From NCBI GenBank assembly GCA_007449985.2, contig VIIQ02000662.1:62001-126000 (forward strand): a DNA stretch of 64,000 nucleotides. The letters are read 5' to 3'. A program made the translations under genes and the position numbers. The notes below the pieces were generated by a model, which had not been told where the DNA came from, made no database searches, and saw only the letters and a list, made by a program, of their open reading frames with translations. This DNA comes from Desmodesmus armatus (Eukaryota; Chlorophyta; Chlorophyceae; Sphaeropleales; Scenedesmaceae). Below are positions 1 to 13,193 of the stretch, piece after piece. Position 1 is the first letter of the stretch, and each line of letters starts with the position of its first letter.

Positions 1-213
1 TGGGTGGTGCTGGTGTATATGCTGGTGTTGATGCGTGCTGTTTGGGGTGGATGACAGCGACGGCAGCAAGTGCATGCTAGCCCCCTGCTACTGCATGGTA
101 CTTGTACCCTGAAACCTTGGCCAAGCTTCTGGAGAGATTAGAAACAGCTGTGGCCCTTGCCCCTCGTCTTTCAGATCTCCTGTCCTTGTGTCTGCCTCTC
201 TTGCTGTACCCAG

Positions 214-3200
214 GGAGCCCTGCAGGATCCTACTTGAGTGCTGGACAAGGTGGCCACCTCAGCACAGATGCCGCAGCTTGCCCGCCCTCCCTCACAGTCC
301 CCTACACACTGCAGACAGCTGTCGGCATGGCTGATCTCAGCAGCAGCTACCCCAGCAAGTCTGGCGCAGCACAAGCAGCCGCAGCCGCAGCCGCTGCTGC
401 AGGCATGTCTGGCAGCAGCAGTGGCTACCCCAGCCCATATGCCGCAGCGCAGGCAGCCTCCACCGCTGCTGCAGGCTTGTCTGGCAGCAGCAATGACTAC
501 GGGCGCTGTCATGGCTTTGCGTACCCCCCTGCACAGGCTGCAGCTGCGGCTGCTCTCTTCAGTCATGATGAACAGGGTCTCTATGTTCAGGACACCCCCA
601 TGCCTGACAGCGGGGCCGTGCCTCAGCAAGCAGGCGCCTGGAGCCAAGGCTTCACAGGCGGTGCTGCTTCTGCCCTGCAGCATCAGGTAGGCATGCAGTT
701 CGCGGAACCGATGGTGTGAGGGTATCCACCTGCAGGAGGCAGCAAGTAAACTGTGCTGATGTGCTTCGCATGTGCTAATAAGCACGTACGTACCATATGC
801 CATGCATTCAACCACTGTGTATGGATGTGACCCGGTCCTGAGTGTCTGCCTTGTTTTTCCCTGCAGGCCAGCAACCCTGTGGCGCAGAAGCGGCTGGGTA
901 AGCAAGGGCTGGGCGGTGGATGTAGCAAAGCAGTACACCCATTTCAAGACGCTACATCCGAGCGCTACACTGCATCCTGCGACAGTGTCCTACATTGCCA
1001 TGCATACGGCTGTGCTCGCGTGGTTGATACAGTATGCCTTTTGTGTGGCCATCAGGGCTGACACCTGCACGTGTGCACTGTGCTGACCGTCCATCACCGT
1101 TACTCTTGTGCAGATTTTCGAGGCAGAGCTGGTGGTGCTGGCAATGCTGGCCACAGCCATCTGGCCCCTGGCAACCAGCTGAGAGAGGTGGGTTGTGCCG
1201 GAAGGAGGGGTGCGTGAGTTTGTAGTGTACTTGCCCGTGCATGCTGTGAGCTGGCATTGCAGGCTCGTGAACGTCGGATGTGCTGACGCTTGCCTGGCCA
1301 CCTGGCACCAGCAGTTTGGGGGCCTCAGACAGTAGCTGGGCGAGGGCTGTTCACAATGACAACAGCTTTGCGCCAGGAGCATGGGCGCTGTGCAGCCGTT
1401 TGTTGTTGTGACAGGTTGTGGCCGTGCCTATCACTGTTCAAATCTTGGTGCACGCTGGGACAAGCCCCCTGCTGCAGTCATCCATGCATGTGCGCTTTCC
1501 TGCGAACCCCACTTTCCAAGGCAATGATCTGACTTGCGTGTATAAACTGTGTCTTGTTATCACTGCAGGATGTGGTCACCCTGGCACCGCTGGCCCTTGC
1601 TACATCAGCCCATCACAGCAGCGGCCCCTCAGGTGGCTTTGGCAGTGTGGGAGAGCCCTTCCAGCAGACCTACCATGCTGCAAGCACCAGTGCTGCAGGC
1701 CAGCAGCACCCCAGCACACAGTGTGTCCCTGGTGGTGCCACCATGTGGAGCAGCCCTGCTGCTGCTGCCGCCGCTGCGGCCGCCGCTGCCAGCATGGATG
1801 TAACTGCAAGTGCCGCAGTGCACAGTCAGCAGTACCAAGGTGCAGGCGACAATGGTGCATTTTCCCCCAAGCCCCAGTACCAGTCTGCTGCCGGTGGTGC
1901 CACCATGTGGAGCACCAGTCCTGTGCCACCCTTCTCCAGCAACAGTGGCTTTCAGGGTGAGTTGCGCGGCTGCTTGAGAAACTGCCATGCATCTGGCGAC
2001 GGGGTTGGATCCCTTGGTGCCAGGCTCTGACGCACAGCTGCACCAGCCTTGCATGAGTGCAGTCGTGCATGGCGTGGGCGAGAGACACAAGTGCTTGCCG
2101 GGCAGTTGCTGCTGTGACAGCGCTCTCTTTTCGACTGACGAATATCAGCTGGCTATGTAACAAGTGGTTTCTACATCTGCATTGTGTCTCTAAGCTGCCT
2201 GCTGTCCCTCCTTCGCCATTGGCCCTGTGCAGAGTTTGGAGGCATGCCTGCTGCTGATGCTGGCTTCAACCAGTCTGGCAGCTACTTCACAGAGGTGGGT
2301 GACCCCGGAAGGAGGGTGCGTGAGTGTACAGGGTGACTGCACATGCGTGTAACTGAGCATGCATGCACGCTGTGCTGGCATGCGGGTTCCATTTGTGGAT
2401 AGTTGCTGGCCTTGCCTGGCCACTGGTTGGGCGTCTTACGGGAGCCGCTGCAACACATGGGTCGCTTGCAAGGACCAGTCACATGCTTGATGGGCGCTTT
2501 GCGGCAGTGTTTCTACTGCCTTCCACGTATGTTCGTAGTTCAACAGCTGGCCGGCCGCCCCCATCACTGCACTTGCCAAGATGGTAACAGTCCCTTCAGC
2601 AGTCATGCGCACATGCGTGTCTTGTTTACTGACTTGCCCGCCATGTGTCCTGTCATACTCCCAGCCCGTGGCCAACATGATGCCGATGCCTCCTACCCCT
2701 GGACCCCACGTCCTCTCAGTACCTGAGCTGCACTATGGCTTGGCTTCTTACAGCAGTGGCCCCTCTGGGGTGGGAGGCCCTTCCCTTCAGTCCCACCATG
2801 CTGCATGCAGTAGTGCTGCAGGCCAGCAGCCCCCAGTCGACAGTTCAGCCCTGGTGCTGCTGCAGTGTGGAGCGGCCCTGGTGCTGCTGCTGGTGGCAGA
2901 GTTGGTGCCTTTGCCGGGTACCCAGCACATCCCCACATTCACCACCATGCTGCAGGCAGCAGTGCTGCAGGTGAGCACTGACGCACAGCTGCGAGGCATT
3001 GCATGGTATATGTTTGTTTATACTGCATGCAGCAACTACAATCCACACATGCTTGGCAGCCAGCCCCTGTAACAGAGTCTTCTCTCCTTCAGCACCATCT
3101 GCTGGTTGTATTGTTGACAGCAGTTTGTGCACCTGCATTTTTTTTAAAAAGCTGGCTGCTGCCCCCTGGTATTGGCTGTGCGCAGATCTGGCAAGCATGG

Positions 3201-5161
3201 CCAGTGGTGGCAGAGCTGTGCCCAACCAGTTCAGCAACCAGCCGACCGAGGTAGGTTGCTTCATGGGGAGGGGTGTGCGAGTTTGTAAAGTAACTGCGCC
3301 TGCTTGCGGTGTGCTGACACTTTCCCAGGCCGGTGTGTGTGAGTAAAAGGGATGCTGATCGTGCCTTGGCTACCTGGGATCAGCATCTGGGAGCCTCAGG
3401 CCAGTGGCTAGTTACAAGCGTGATGGGTGTGCTAAGGCATGTCCTGCTGTGGAGCCTAAACCCTGCCTGTTGCGGATGCCGCCCCATCAATGTTGTACAG
3501 CTGGAGCAGTCATGTGTGGATGCATGTTGTTCCTGCAGACCCACGCTGCAGTGTGCTGACATGTACATGCCATGTGTGCTGTCATTTCTGCAGCCTGTGG
3601 ACAACCTGGTGCCTACCCCTGGACCGTACACCACACCAGTTGCCTGCAACCACCACAGATCGGCCCGCCACAGCAGCGGCTGCCCTGGTGGCTTTGCTGG
3701 GGTGGGGTCACCGTCTCTGAGCCCGCAGCATGCTGCAGCTGGCACTGCTGCAAGCCAGCAGCGCCCCACCACACTGTCAGATGGTGGTGCTGCCGTGTGG
3801 AACCAACCTGATGCTTCTGCTCCTCCCGGCAGAGTCGCTGGCTTTGCCGGGGCCCCAGCAGCCTACCAGTACCATGACTACACTGCAGGCAGCAGTGCTG
3901 CAGACAGCGGTGCTGCAGACTACCTCAGACACCCTCCCCAGTCAGCTGCTGTTGGTGCAACCAACTTCAGCAGCTGTGATGCTGCAACCAATGTCAGCAG
4001 CTCTGGAGGCTTTGCTGGTGCAGGAGGGGCAGCTTCTCTGCATCCCCACCATGCTCCAGGCGGCAATGCTGAGGGCTACATCAGCCACCACACCCCATCA
4101 GCTTCCTTTGGTGGCCCCTACTGCAGCGGGCGTGGTGCTGGTGGTGGTGCTGGTCCACCCAACTGCAGCAGCTCTGGTGGTGGTGCCGGTGGAACGCTGG
4201 AGCTCCTGAGCTGTGGCACAAGGGTTCAGGGTGAGTCAGGTGCTGGTGCTTGACGGTTTGCCTGGTGTCTGGCTGATGCTTGGGGGGGCGGCAGGACAGG
4301 AAGTCCAGATGCCAGGGCCTGCTTGTACTGCCTAGCGGCCAACGGCCTTGCTCAACCTGGCAGGAGTCAGAGTAGGCAACCTCGACAAGTGCTTGTCAGC
4401 CGTTCAGTCCAGCGCTGTTGTCACCAGGACCCAGTTGACACCAGGGCTCACCAGGGTCACCTTCTGAGAGTAGAGTGTGCTCCGTGCACAATTGACAGCT
4501 GTGCTGCCTCTGCTTTCTTCACAGGTGATGGTGTGAACAGCTGTGCAAGAGATGGCCGCCTGCAGGGAGGACAACTGAGCCTTGCCTCCTACAGTAGCAG
4601 CAGGAGCTGTCGCTCACACTTCACTGACACAAGCCACCCACCACAGGTGTGCCGATGGGGAGGTTGCATGACGCAGGCACGGCTGTGCGTGTGCCTAGGT
4701 GGTGGTATGAAGATCAAGATGTGATCTGTTGCGTGGTGGCTGTTGCTGGACTGCATGTCAGGATTGCGCAAGTGGGAGCCTCGTGCCATGCAGTGCTTGT
4801 AGCTACCAGCAGCAGCCCAAAAACAAGTCCCCTCTGCGTCTGGTTGGCACCACCTCTGTTATGCAATTAGTTGCTTTGAAGCAGGCCTGCCGTGTGGTTG
4901 GCGCTGGTTTCAGCATCTTCACATCACATGTGTCATGCTGCTTGCATGCTCCGCAGCAGCCCCAGTCCCACTCCCTGGACTCACATGCCCAGACCAACTG
5001 GCAAGGGGTTGAGCCTGAGAATCCAGGTAGGCTTGGGCAGGTTTCATCACTCGTTTTCAGTGCCACACAGCAGTGGCGGCCCATGTGTGCCCTTCATGGC
5101 CAGCAGCAGCACAGCACCCACCAGCAGCTTTGATCCTGAGTTGTGCACTGGCAGCCACTGA
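214..5161 (+). CDS. Ala/Ser/Gly-rich repeated exons, probable N-terminal part of the kinase gene (5' end outside window)
   Basis: Exons read in matching phase: 214-686, 867-897, 1114-1187, 1569-1956, 2233-2294, 2665-2970, 3186-3250, 3594-4230, 4525-4646, 4957-5026 and 5061 onward. The product is low complexity, rich in Ala, Ser, Gly, His and Gln, with recurring phrases such as SSGPSG, SAAGQQ and GGATMW. No catalytic domain is visible and I recognise no family. The first exon needs one base from an exon left of the window, so the gene is truncated here. Exon 2665-2970 keeps frame with both neighbours only if one base is added at the C run 2830-2834. The last exon meets TGA at 5159-5161. There is no room for a 3' end plus a new promoter before the next exon at 5540, so I infer that splicing leaves this exon earlier and joins the kinase exons. 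That junction is unresolved. Confidence 0.6.
1114..5161 (+). repeat. Four tandem copies of a two-exon module
   Basis: A short exon (phase 1 in, phase 0 out) followed by a long exon (phase 0 in, phase 1 out) occurs four times: 1114-1187/1569-1956, 2233-2294/2665-2970, 3186-3250/3594-4230 and 4525-4646/4957-5026. The short exons share a Gly/Asn-rich stretch ending in Glu before a GTGGGT or GTAGGT donor in the first three copies. The introns after them also look alike, each with a G-rich start soon after the donor. This points to duplication of genomic blocks of about 1.0-1.3 kb, not of coding sequence alone. Confidence 0.7.
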
Positions 5162-5539
5162 GTCAGGCTCCTTGCTGGCAGCGGTGGTCTGGCCTGCACT
5201 GAAGACCAACATATTGTGTTGGCCAAGCCTCGTGTGCTTGCGGCGCTGACCCTGGCGATGCCACCTCTTGGTAGCCAACCTCGCGCCGCTTAGCTTAGTC
5301 TGCTTGAAGGCTCCGCACACCGTGGCTGCTGATACATGCCTCGGCACCTGTTGATTGTGGATTTTTGCATCCCACTGCCACGCAAGTTGCGTCATCTGGT
5401 CCTTCCAGCAGGCCCATTGACTTCCTGCTCCAGTGGAGGTGATGGCGAAGTGGCTGTGACAGGCATGCAATCCAACACGCCGTGTATCGTGCTGTTTGTG
5501 CCTGTTGTCGCTGCTGCAACTGTTGCTGTGCGCGCGCAG

Positions 5540-8500
5540 ACACTGCTGGTGGCCTCAACAACCTGCACCTGATGCAGCAAGGGCTTCCCAAGGGCTTCTA
5601 CCCGCCGCTGCCTGCTGCCTTCGCCCCAGACATCCTGCAGCCCCTGGGGCAGTGCAAGGATGGGGTGTTTGCAGCCAACTTTGGGCCGGCTGCGCAACTC
5701 AACCAGCAGTTACTGGTAGCAAACATGGTGGGTGATAACCACTTTGCGTCACGTTTAGCTGCTGGCGATGCGTTGGCAATGTTGTGTGCATGTTGTTCGC
5801 TCTTTGCGTCACAGAAACGGTAGTGCATGTTGCGTGTGGGATAGCCATTGTGCTGTGCTGTGCCATGATCATGTCACACCACACAGCTTCAGATGAGCAA
5901 GACACACATGGGGGCTCTTTGCTGCAGGGTCAAGTGCCAGGCCAAGCTCCGGGACAAGCTGGAGGTGGAGCACCACAGCAGCTGCAGCAGCAGCAGGAAC
6001 AGGGCCCGTATGCTGGTGATGACGGGGACTTGGTGAGAAGCAACGCATCTCACACATGCAGCTGCAGCCCCTGAGTTTGTGCCGGTCAACTGAGTGCCAC
6101 ACTTCAATGTGTCAATTCGCTAGCACGTTGCCAGTATTATACAGTTTAGGTATGGGGCAGCTTCCAGCAGTGTGGCATGCTCGTCATTTCCTGTGTATGC
6201 TGCTGTGGTCTTGTCACAATATCCTTGCGGCTGTTCTCTGTTGCTGCCTTTCTCTTGCAGGACCTGTTTGATCTGCCGGGCGAGGAGCAGCAAGGCGGCG
6301 GTGGTGCCGGCGCCAGGGAGGCTCCAGGCCCCCACCAGGTAAGGGCCACCCATCTCATCTGCATTTGGCAATGTACTTTTGTCAGCCAGTCCAGCTTTGC
6401 TTGCCCGCTGTGCTGTTTTCCCCGCATGGGCCTCTGGCTTTCTTGTGGGTTGCTCAGCTTTTGCTGAGCCAATTGCTGCAACCTGTAACCGTAGATGCTT
6501 CTACGCCAATGGTCGCACTGCTGCCAGCAAGCCAGCACCTTCGTGCAGTTTGGTAGAGGACGTTTTGCAGCCGCGGAAGGGCAGGTGTGGTTGATGTTGG
6601 CTCCTGTTCACGCTCTTGCGACCCCCGCCTGCTGTTTGCATCCCCTCCTGCAGGACAACATGGCAGGGCCCCCTGAGATCCCTCCCGCCACGTGGGGCGA
6701 GTTTCTTCAGTACCAGACCCAGCATGCGGGGCGCAACCCTGCTGGCTGCCCCCAACCCAACAGGGTGAGTAGACAGCTGTGACAAACCCCGTCAACCGTC
6801 ATCTGCGCGGGGGGCTGGTGGTCTGCAGTTTCCTGGCATGCTTGTCACTGCTCCTTCTGGCCCACCCTGCAGAAGCCTTGCCAATGACTGCACTCAACAG
6901 TCAATTAGGGCTGTCATCAAGTGATGGACCTCCTGGTCTGTCCACGCCTGGAAACTTTGCAGCATGCATCTCAATTAAGGCGGTGGTTTGGTCTCATATG
7001 ACGTTGACTGTGTGTCTGCCATCGCCCTCTGCTGGTTCTGATCTCGCAGGCTTTCCCACCTACAGGAGCGGCAGCAGCAGCAGCAGCAGGTGCTCAGCAC
7101 GACCAGCTGCAGCCGCTGCAGCAGCCACAGGCCAACAAGCCCAGGCGCCGCAGGCTCATTACGACTGCAGCAGCGCGCCGCCGCCGAGCAGCAGGCGGAG
7201 GGGACGGGGGCGACAGCAGCAGCGGGGACAGCGATGGGGATGAGGATGGGGATGGTGGTGCCGGCAGGGGCCCTGGGCCAGATGCTGGCCAGGATGATGC
7301 CGGCGTTCCTGAGCTGCTGGATGACGAGGGCCATGATGATATGGATGCGGATGAGGAGGAGGAGAACAGACAGGTTTGTGGCTGCTGTGCTGAGCTGGCA
7401 CCTTGGAGCGCGAGGGAGTGCAGCACTGACGGCTGCAAGCACCATCAGATGTTGAGCATATGCCTATGTAGAAGGCTCAACATGCTTTGAGATTTGTAGT
7501 GTGCTGGCAGTCCATAGGGCAGTGCAACCCGTCTGCCTGCATGCGCTTGCAGCTGTATGGTAATCAGCATCTTCCTCACATCCTGCCACCATCAATGTAT
7601 TGATTATCACAACCAGGCAAGCATTGTGTTTCGGTTGCCTTGTCATGCAGGGTCGAGTGCGCAGCCAGCATCGCCGCGGGCTGCGGCCGCATAACAACCA
7701 TGCAGATGCAGCGCCAGCAGCAACCGCAGAAGCCATGCACCCTCGACCACCACAGCGGCGGCAACAGCAGCAGCCATCACAGCAGCCGCCCAGGGATGCA
7801 GCAAGGCGCATGCTAGGCCCTGCTGCAGTTGGGGGCATTGGCATGCAGCAGCCTGCAATGGCGCCTGCAGCAGCAGCTCGGCAGCTGGCACAGCAAATGC
7901 AGCCAGCAGGGGCTGCACGTGCAGCCAGACCTCGCTCGCTGTCGCCAGATGAGTACAGGGAAATGGCAGTTGATGCTGCAGAGGACCCAGTACTAGGCAG
8001 AATGTTGCGTGACGCCTGGGAGCTGAAGAAGCGGGCCGACCATGAGAAGAAGCAGGCACAGCTAGCACAGCAGCAGCTCGAGCAATTGCAGGAGCAGGCA
8101 GAGCAGGCTCAGGAGCAGCTCGAGCAGGCTCAGGAGCAGCTCAAGCAGTTGCAAGAGCGGGCAGAGCAGGCTCAGCAGCAGCTCGAGCAGTTGCAAGACC
8201 AGGCAGAGCAAGATCATGAGCAGATTGAGCAGCTGCAGGACCAGCTCGAGCAGTTGCGGGAGCAAGAAGAGCAGTTGCGGGAGCAGGCAGAGCTCAAGCA
8301 GCAGCAGCTGAAGCACGCGCTGCGCCGCAAGAACCGCTATAAGAAGGAGGCGGAGCTGCAGGCGCATATTGCAGAGGGACTGGCAGCAGTTGCAGCAGGT
8401 AAGCAGTGTGTCTGCACTATGGTCTCTGCCATCATCACATCTTTTGAGAAGGGGCAGTATCTGACACCCACCGCGCTTACATGAAAGATGTTACCAGCAT

Positions 8501-11500
8501 GCGAGTTGGCATCAATCATGCACCCCTTGTTCCCTCGGATCAATCAACGCTGTACACAGCCTCTCATGCCAGCATATGCTCAGCACAATCGTGTCTCAGT
8601 GTTCACTGCACCATCATGCTGCTGTGTTGCACCTTGCAGAGGCCCCTGAACCCCAGCAGGACGGTGATGGAGGTCAGCGCATCTTGTCGGGTCCGGTAGT
8701 GCAGCCGCAGCTCAGCCACGAGGCTTTGGAGGTCCTGCGGTTCAGCCGCACTTGGCTGGGTGTTGTGAAGGGCTCCATGGTCAGCCGGGTGCCGGAGCTG
8801 CTGGACTTTGTTGAGGCCCAGGATGCCGAGCAGGTATGACAAAATTGAGATGCGCACCATCCAGAGTAAGAGCTACTCTGCTTTGGCGCAACAGTGATCC
8901 TCGCACACCACGTCGAAGGCTTCCGCTGTAGTGCAACTTGGAGACCAGAGTTACTGTATCCAGCTACAGTTGCATCCTCTTCCAGTACAGACCATGTCAC
9001 TCAGGGTCCCCAGATCCTCCCCCAACAAGGGACTAATCAAGCCCAACACCGGGATTGCAAAACCTCGGCAATGCGTTGGTCAGGCTGCATGGAGCATGCC
9101 TAGGCCCATGTTCTTGGAAACCGCGTTTGTTGTGATGGGGTTGGATGCTTCTGTGGTGCTGATGTGCGGGAGTTGAGAAGCATGCCTCTGCTGCTGTGTC
9201 CTGTGACATACAGGATATTTATCTGGTCAAGCTGTGCCACGGCAGTCACAACACCAGCCTCCCCTGCCCTGTGCATGTCATGGCACGGCGCAACAGGAAG
9301 CTGGGGGAGGCTGGCTGTGGCATCGTGTATGAAGTGCACTTCACGGACGACGGGGAGGAGCGGGAGGCGGCCCTGAAGTTCGCCAAGAAGGGCCAGCTGG
9401 TGCCGCCCGTCCCAACAGCCACGCCCCGGGTTGTGCAGGACATGATGGCAGAGCTGCAGGCATCCCTGAGGGTGCATGCGGCAGCAGCAGCACCTGGCGC
9501 CAGCGACACAGCACGCAACGGGGCCAAATATGTCATCGAGGCTGTCTCTGGCGGCGTCCTCGTCATCGGCGTGTTCCCCGACAGCATGAGCAGGGCCAAG
9601 GAGCAGGAGGCTTTGGACCAGCTCAAGCTTGATGTGCAGGAGTGTCGGCAGGCGCTGCAGAGCTCCAAGCTCATGTCCCCGCAGCAGGCTGAGCAGGCCA
9701 TCCCCTTCCCAGCAGGTGATTGGTAGTCTGAGCATTGCAGCGCGCAGGTTATAGTACAGTACAGGTTTCAAGTCACATACTCGGCACTAGCCAGCAAGCC
9801 AAGGGCTCATGTTGGTGCCTACGGGCCTAACCTGCCGTACCCCAATAACGTGCTTCATACAGCACCAGGTGATTGGTGCTTCGTAGTTGGTTGCAGCATG
9901 CAGGTAATACGCTTGCTTTGTACAGCACCCAGTCACGCCCACTAAAACTAGCTGTCAACGGAACATGCGCAGATGTGCATGGGCAGTACCCATCTTACAA
10001 GCGGTGTGGGCTTTTGCAACCACAGTGCTGTTCGGCTGACTTTAACTGCTGCTGTCTGCCACCTGCTGTTGTTGCTGCCTGTTGTAGGCTTCCTGGACGC
10101 TGTGGCTCGCAGCGGTCTGCGCTGGGTGCTGATGGTGCCCTACCTGGAGCTGCCTGTCCTGCAGGGTGACCTGTTCGCCCTGCTGGCCGCAGGCAGGGTG
10201 CTCACCTTTGACGAGATCACCCTGCTGGCCTACCAGCTGGCGATGGGTGTGGCTGCCGTGCACGCCTGCAACCTGAGCCACAGGTGAGTTGGCTCCCACT
10301 GCGCACATGGAACCAGCTAAGCTGTTCCTGTACCCGTTTGCAATGTGTGCCCACAGGTGGGTTGACTCCCACTGCCCACATGGAACCAGCACATGTGCAG
10401 TGCCTGAATCTGGTTTGGTTTGGGTGGGAAAACATGGGCTGGCAAGTGTCCCTGTCATCGTCAGGAACTCTGGCGGTCTGGTGGCAGCGTTGGGAGAGGG
10501 GGGGGCTTGTAGGGTATGAGGATTGAAGGCACGGGACCATGCCAATACGGTAGGTGTGGTGGTAGGGGTTGCTTGTGGTGGGTTTCTTTGTGGGGAAAGG
10601 GGTGCAAGTGTTACAGTATCAAGCACCTATGCAGGACAGGAGAAGAACGGCAAGTGAAAGCCTTTGACACATGCTACCAGTGTTCAGGGGGTTTTTGGCA
10701 GTGGGGGCGACTCGCTCAGCCAGCGACTACTACTTCCCCTTCTAGCAGACCTGCTGAATTGCTGTCCTTGCCCCGCATGCGCTCGTGCTGGTATGTAAGG
10801 CGCATGCCTGTGTGATTGCTGTTAGTCCATGTCCCACCCTAGCTCACGGATGGTTCTGTCCTCTCTTCGTCTCTCTTTGACAAGCCCATGTCTGGCTTCT
10901 GCTGATCGTCTGGAATGTATGCTGTCAACCTTCACTGCTTTTGTGCCGCAGGGACCTGAAGAGCAGCAACATCCTGCTGCAGGCTAGCGAGTATGCCATC
11001 GGCTCAGACGTCCTGTTGAGGCTGATGTTGAGCACCATCCCACGTGTGAGCGACTTCGGCCTGGGCAGCCTCAATGGCATTGCCTACGGCTCATCTGGCA
11101 CACGTCTGCACATGCCGCCTGAGCAGGCAGCAGGACAGCGCCAGACAGTTGCAGTGGACAGCTACGGCCTGGCTGACACGGTGGCTGACGCCACGTAAGT
11201 GCCCGCTGCTTCTGTCGTTGGATGCTTTGCTTACTATTACTGTCACATGGTTCAGGCTGAGCCTGAACACCTCGTAGGGAGCCAACAAAGCTCATGGGGC
11301 ATCAGCTTACAGTGGTGGCAAGGGTGGTTTGTAAGGTGCCAAAGTCTTGTCGGCATGCAAAGATTGTGTGCATGTGCTTGCATGCTGCTGCCCCTTTCTG
11401 TCCGCTGTGATGACTGCTTGGTTGCAGGTTTGGCGTGACCCAGACCAAGCTGTGGAGGGAGACACCGGCACGTGCAGCCAACGGCGACATGGATCCGGAC

Positions 11501-11764
11501 ATCGTCCAGCGGCACATGATGCATGGCGCCCAGGGCATCGTGAAGCTGTGGCAGTCCTCAACCCAGGGTGTCCTGCCGCAGTGCCCAGATGCAGAGAGCA
11601 GCAAGGCTGCTGTGGAGTTCTTCCAGGGTGCGCTGGCGTACCACCGCCGCTGGGGGATTGACCAAATCCTCAACCGCCAGTTTGTGAAGATGGGGGAGGA
11701 GGTGGCCTGCAAGTGCCTGGAGGAGGCGAAGGGCCTAAACCCTGGCATGGCGCTGACCCTGTAG
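5540..11764 (+). CDS. Protein kinase with acidic linker and Gln/Glu coiled coil
   Basis: Fourteen exons join in perfect phase: 5540-5727, 5928-6032, 6261-6338, 6495-6584, 6654-6764, 7050-7373, 7651-8398, 8640-8833, 9214-9715, 10088-10283, 10952-11194 and 11428-11764 are certain; the one before 5540 is not. In order the product has a Pro/Gly/Gln region, an acidic disordered stretch (7200-7370), a long Gln/Glu coiled coil (8040-8390) and a protein-kinase fold. Kinase motifs present are the glycine loop LGEAGCGIVYEV, the VAIK-type lysine in AALKFAKK, HRDLKSSN, DFG, PPE in place of APE, and the helix-F aspartate in VDSYG. All catalytic residues are there, so activity is expected on Ser/Thr or Tyr; substrate unknown. 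An insert of roughly 100 residues follows the lysine. About 110 residues follow the kinase core before TAG at 11762-11764. Confidence 0.85.
10281..10391 (+). repeat. Duplicated exon end plus 5' splice site
   Basis: The end of the exon before the HRD motif and the first part of its intron (10281-10316) recur inside the intron at 10354-10391. The copy keeps the CACAG/GTGGGT splice-site context and the following CTCCCACTG...CACATGGAACCAG. The two copies differ at a few positions. Confidence 0.75.
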
Positions 11765-13112
11765 GGTTCTGATGTGGCAGGCAGTGGGGCGGTGCAGTTG
11801 CGCAGTCAGGCAGCAGCGCTGCAGCAGTGGAGAGTGCTGTGCGGGAGTCGTGCTGGTGTGTTATGTTGGCTGGATGGTTGGCAGCAGCAGTAGCTTGTTG
11901 AAGCGATGCTGATCATGCTGTGTGCGGGCTTTGGTAAGCTGTGGTGCAAGGTGGCATGCGATCATGTGCCATTTCGGCGTGCCAGTCTTCCGCTTTTGTT
12001 GGTCCTCTTGGTGCACTGGGTATGATGACACTTGCAGTGGTGCTCAGCAAGTGCCATGGTTGTTTGTCAATTGGGAGTTTGTGTGCACAGTGGCTGCGTG
12101 ATTGCCAGCAGCAGCTGTATGCACTTTGGTGAAGAGGTTGTGTTGCTGCAAATGGCGGCAGGACCCTGTGGTTTCCTGGTGCTGCGAGGCCACAGTGTTG
12201 GCAGGTCTTGCAAGGCTGAGTGTCCCTGTGGCACAGGTGTTGCCGCGCCCTGTTGGTTGGCCAAAATGTGCAGTACTTCAGCCAGCTTGAAGAGATGTCT
12301 TGCAGGTTGCTAGCAGCAGCCAAAGCTATGCTGCATGCTTGCAGTGTAGGCATACATGTCTCGCTCCAGCTGCCTATGCTGCTGGTATAATTTTGGTCAG
12401 CTTTGAGCTGCCACAGCTGGCTTTGTGCATGTTATGAATGCACAGGTGCATACTTCATGGTTGTGTGGCTGCATCCAGTTCGCAGCAAGCCCAAATGCTG
12501 CAGCAGGCAGTGGCTTCCAGTTTGTTTGGTTGGGTTCCAGCAGCCAAGGGTTCGTTTTGCTGCTTGGGTTGGGCATCTGCCCTGCACTGTGAAGGCGAGC
12601 CGATTTGTGAGGTGCTGATGGCCTTGCCACCACTTTCTGTTTGCTTCGTGATCCGTCTGACCACTTGAATGGCCACCGGTCAGATGTTGCAGTATTGGAA
12701 GAGCTGCCATGGCATTGGCCCATTATGTTCGCTGACGGCAGCTGCCGTCACATTGCTGGCCACACATACGCTGTGCAGTCTTCTGGTTGTCTGCAATGAG
12801 CATGTGGTGCTAGTCGGCCTGTCACCTCACTACCCCTGGACGTTCGTGAAGGTCATTTTGAGGGATTTTCTGGGTTCATTCAGCTAGCAGCCAAAGCAAG
12901 GTGTGGTGTTGATGAAAGGTGCACACTATGCGTGCTATTACTGTGTGTGCTTGGGTGTGAATTGAGCACCACTGAGCTCTGGCTATGGCTTCTGCCAAGG
13001 TGAGCACAGGCTGATGGCTCAATGGTGCTTCTGTGAAGCATGTACATGCATACATGTACACAGTACCATGCATGTTCCGGCAGGATTCGTTTGTGCTGCT
13101 ACTGGAGCCTTG

Positions 13113-13113
<1 letters not shown>

Positions 13114-13191
<78 letters not shown>
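13114..13191. repeat. (TG)n microsatellite, about 39 units
   Basis: Uninterrupted alternating T and G, followed by GAGTGTACC. Confidence 0.97.

Positions 13192-13193
<2 letters not shown>

Noticed and set aside
5159..5161. TGA as the true end of a first gene, with the kinase a separate gene
   Set aside because: Only about 380 bp separate it from the next phased exon, with no TGTAA signal or plausible promoter and start; not fully excluded.
8062..8367. Leu-rich open frame antisense to the kinase coiled coil
   Set aside because: It is the reverse reading of Gln/Glu codons of a well-phased exon.
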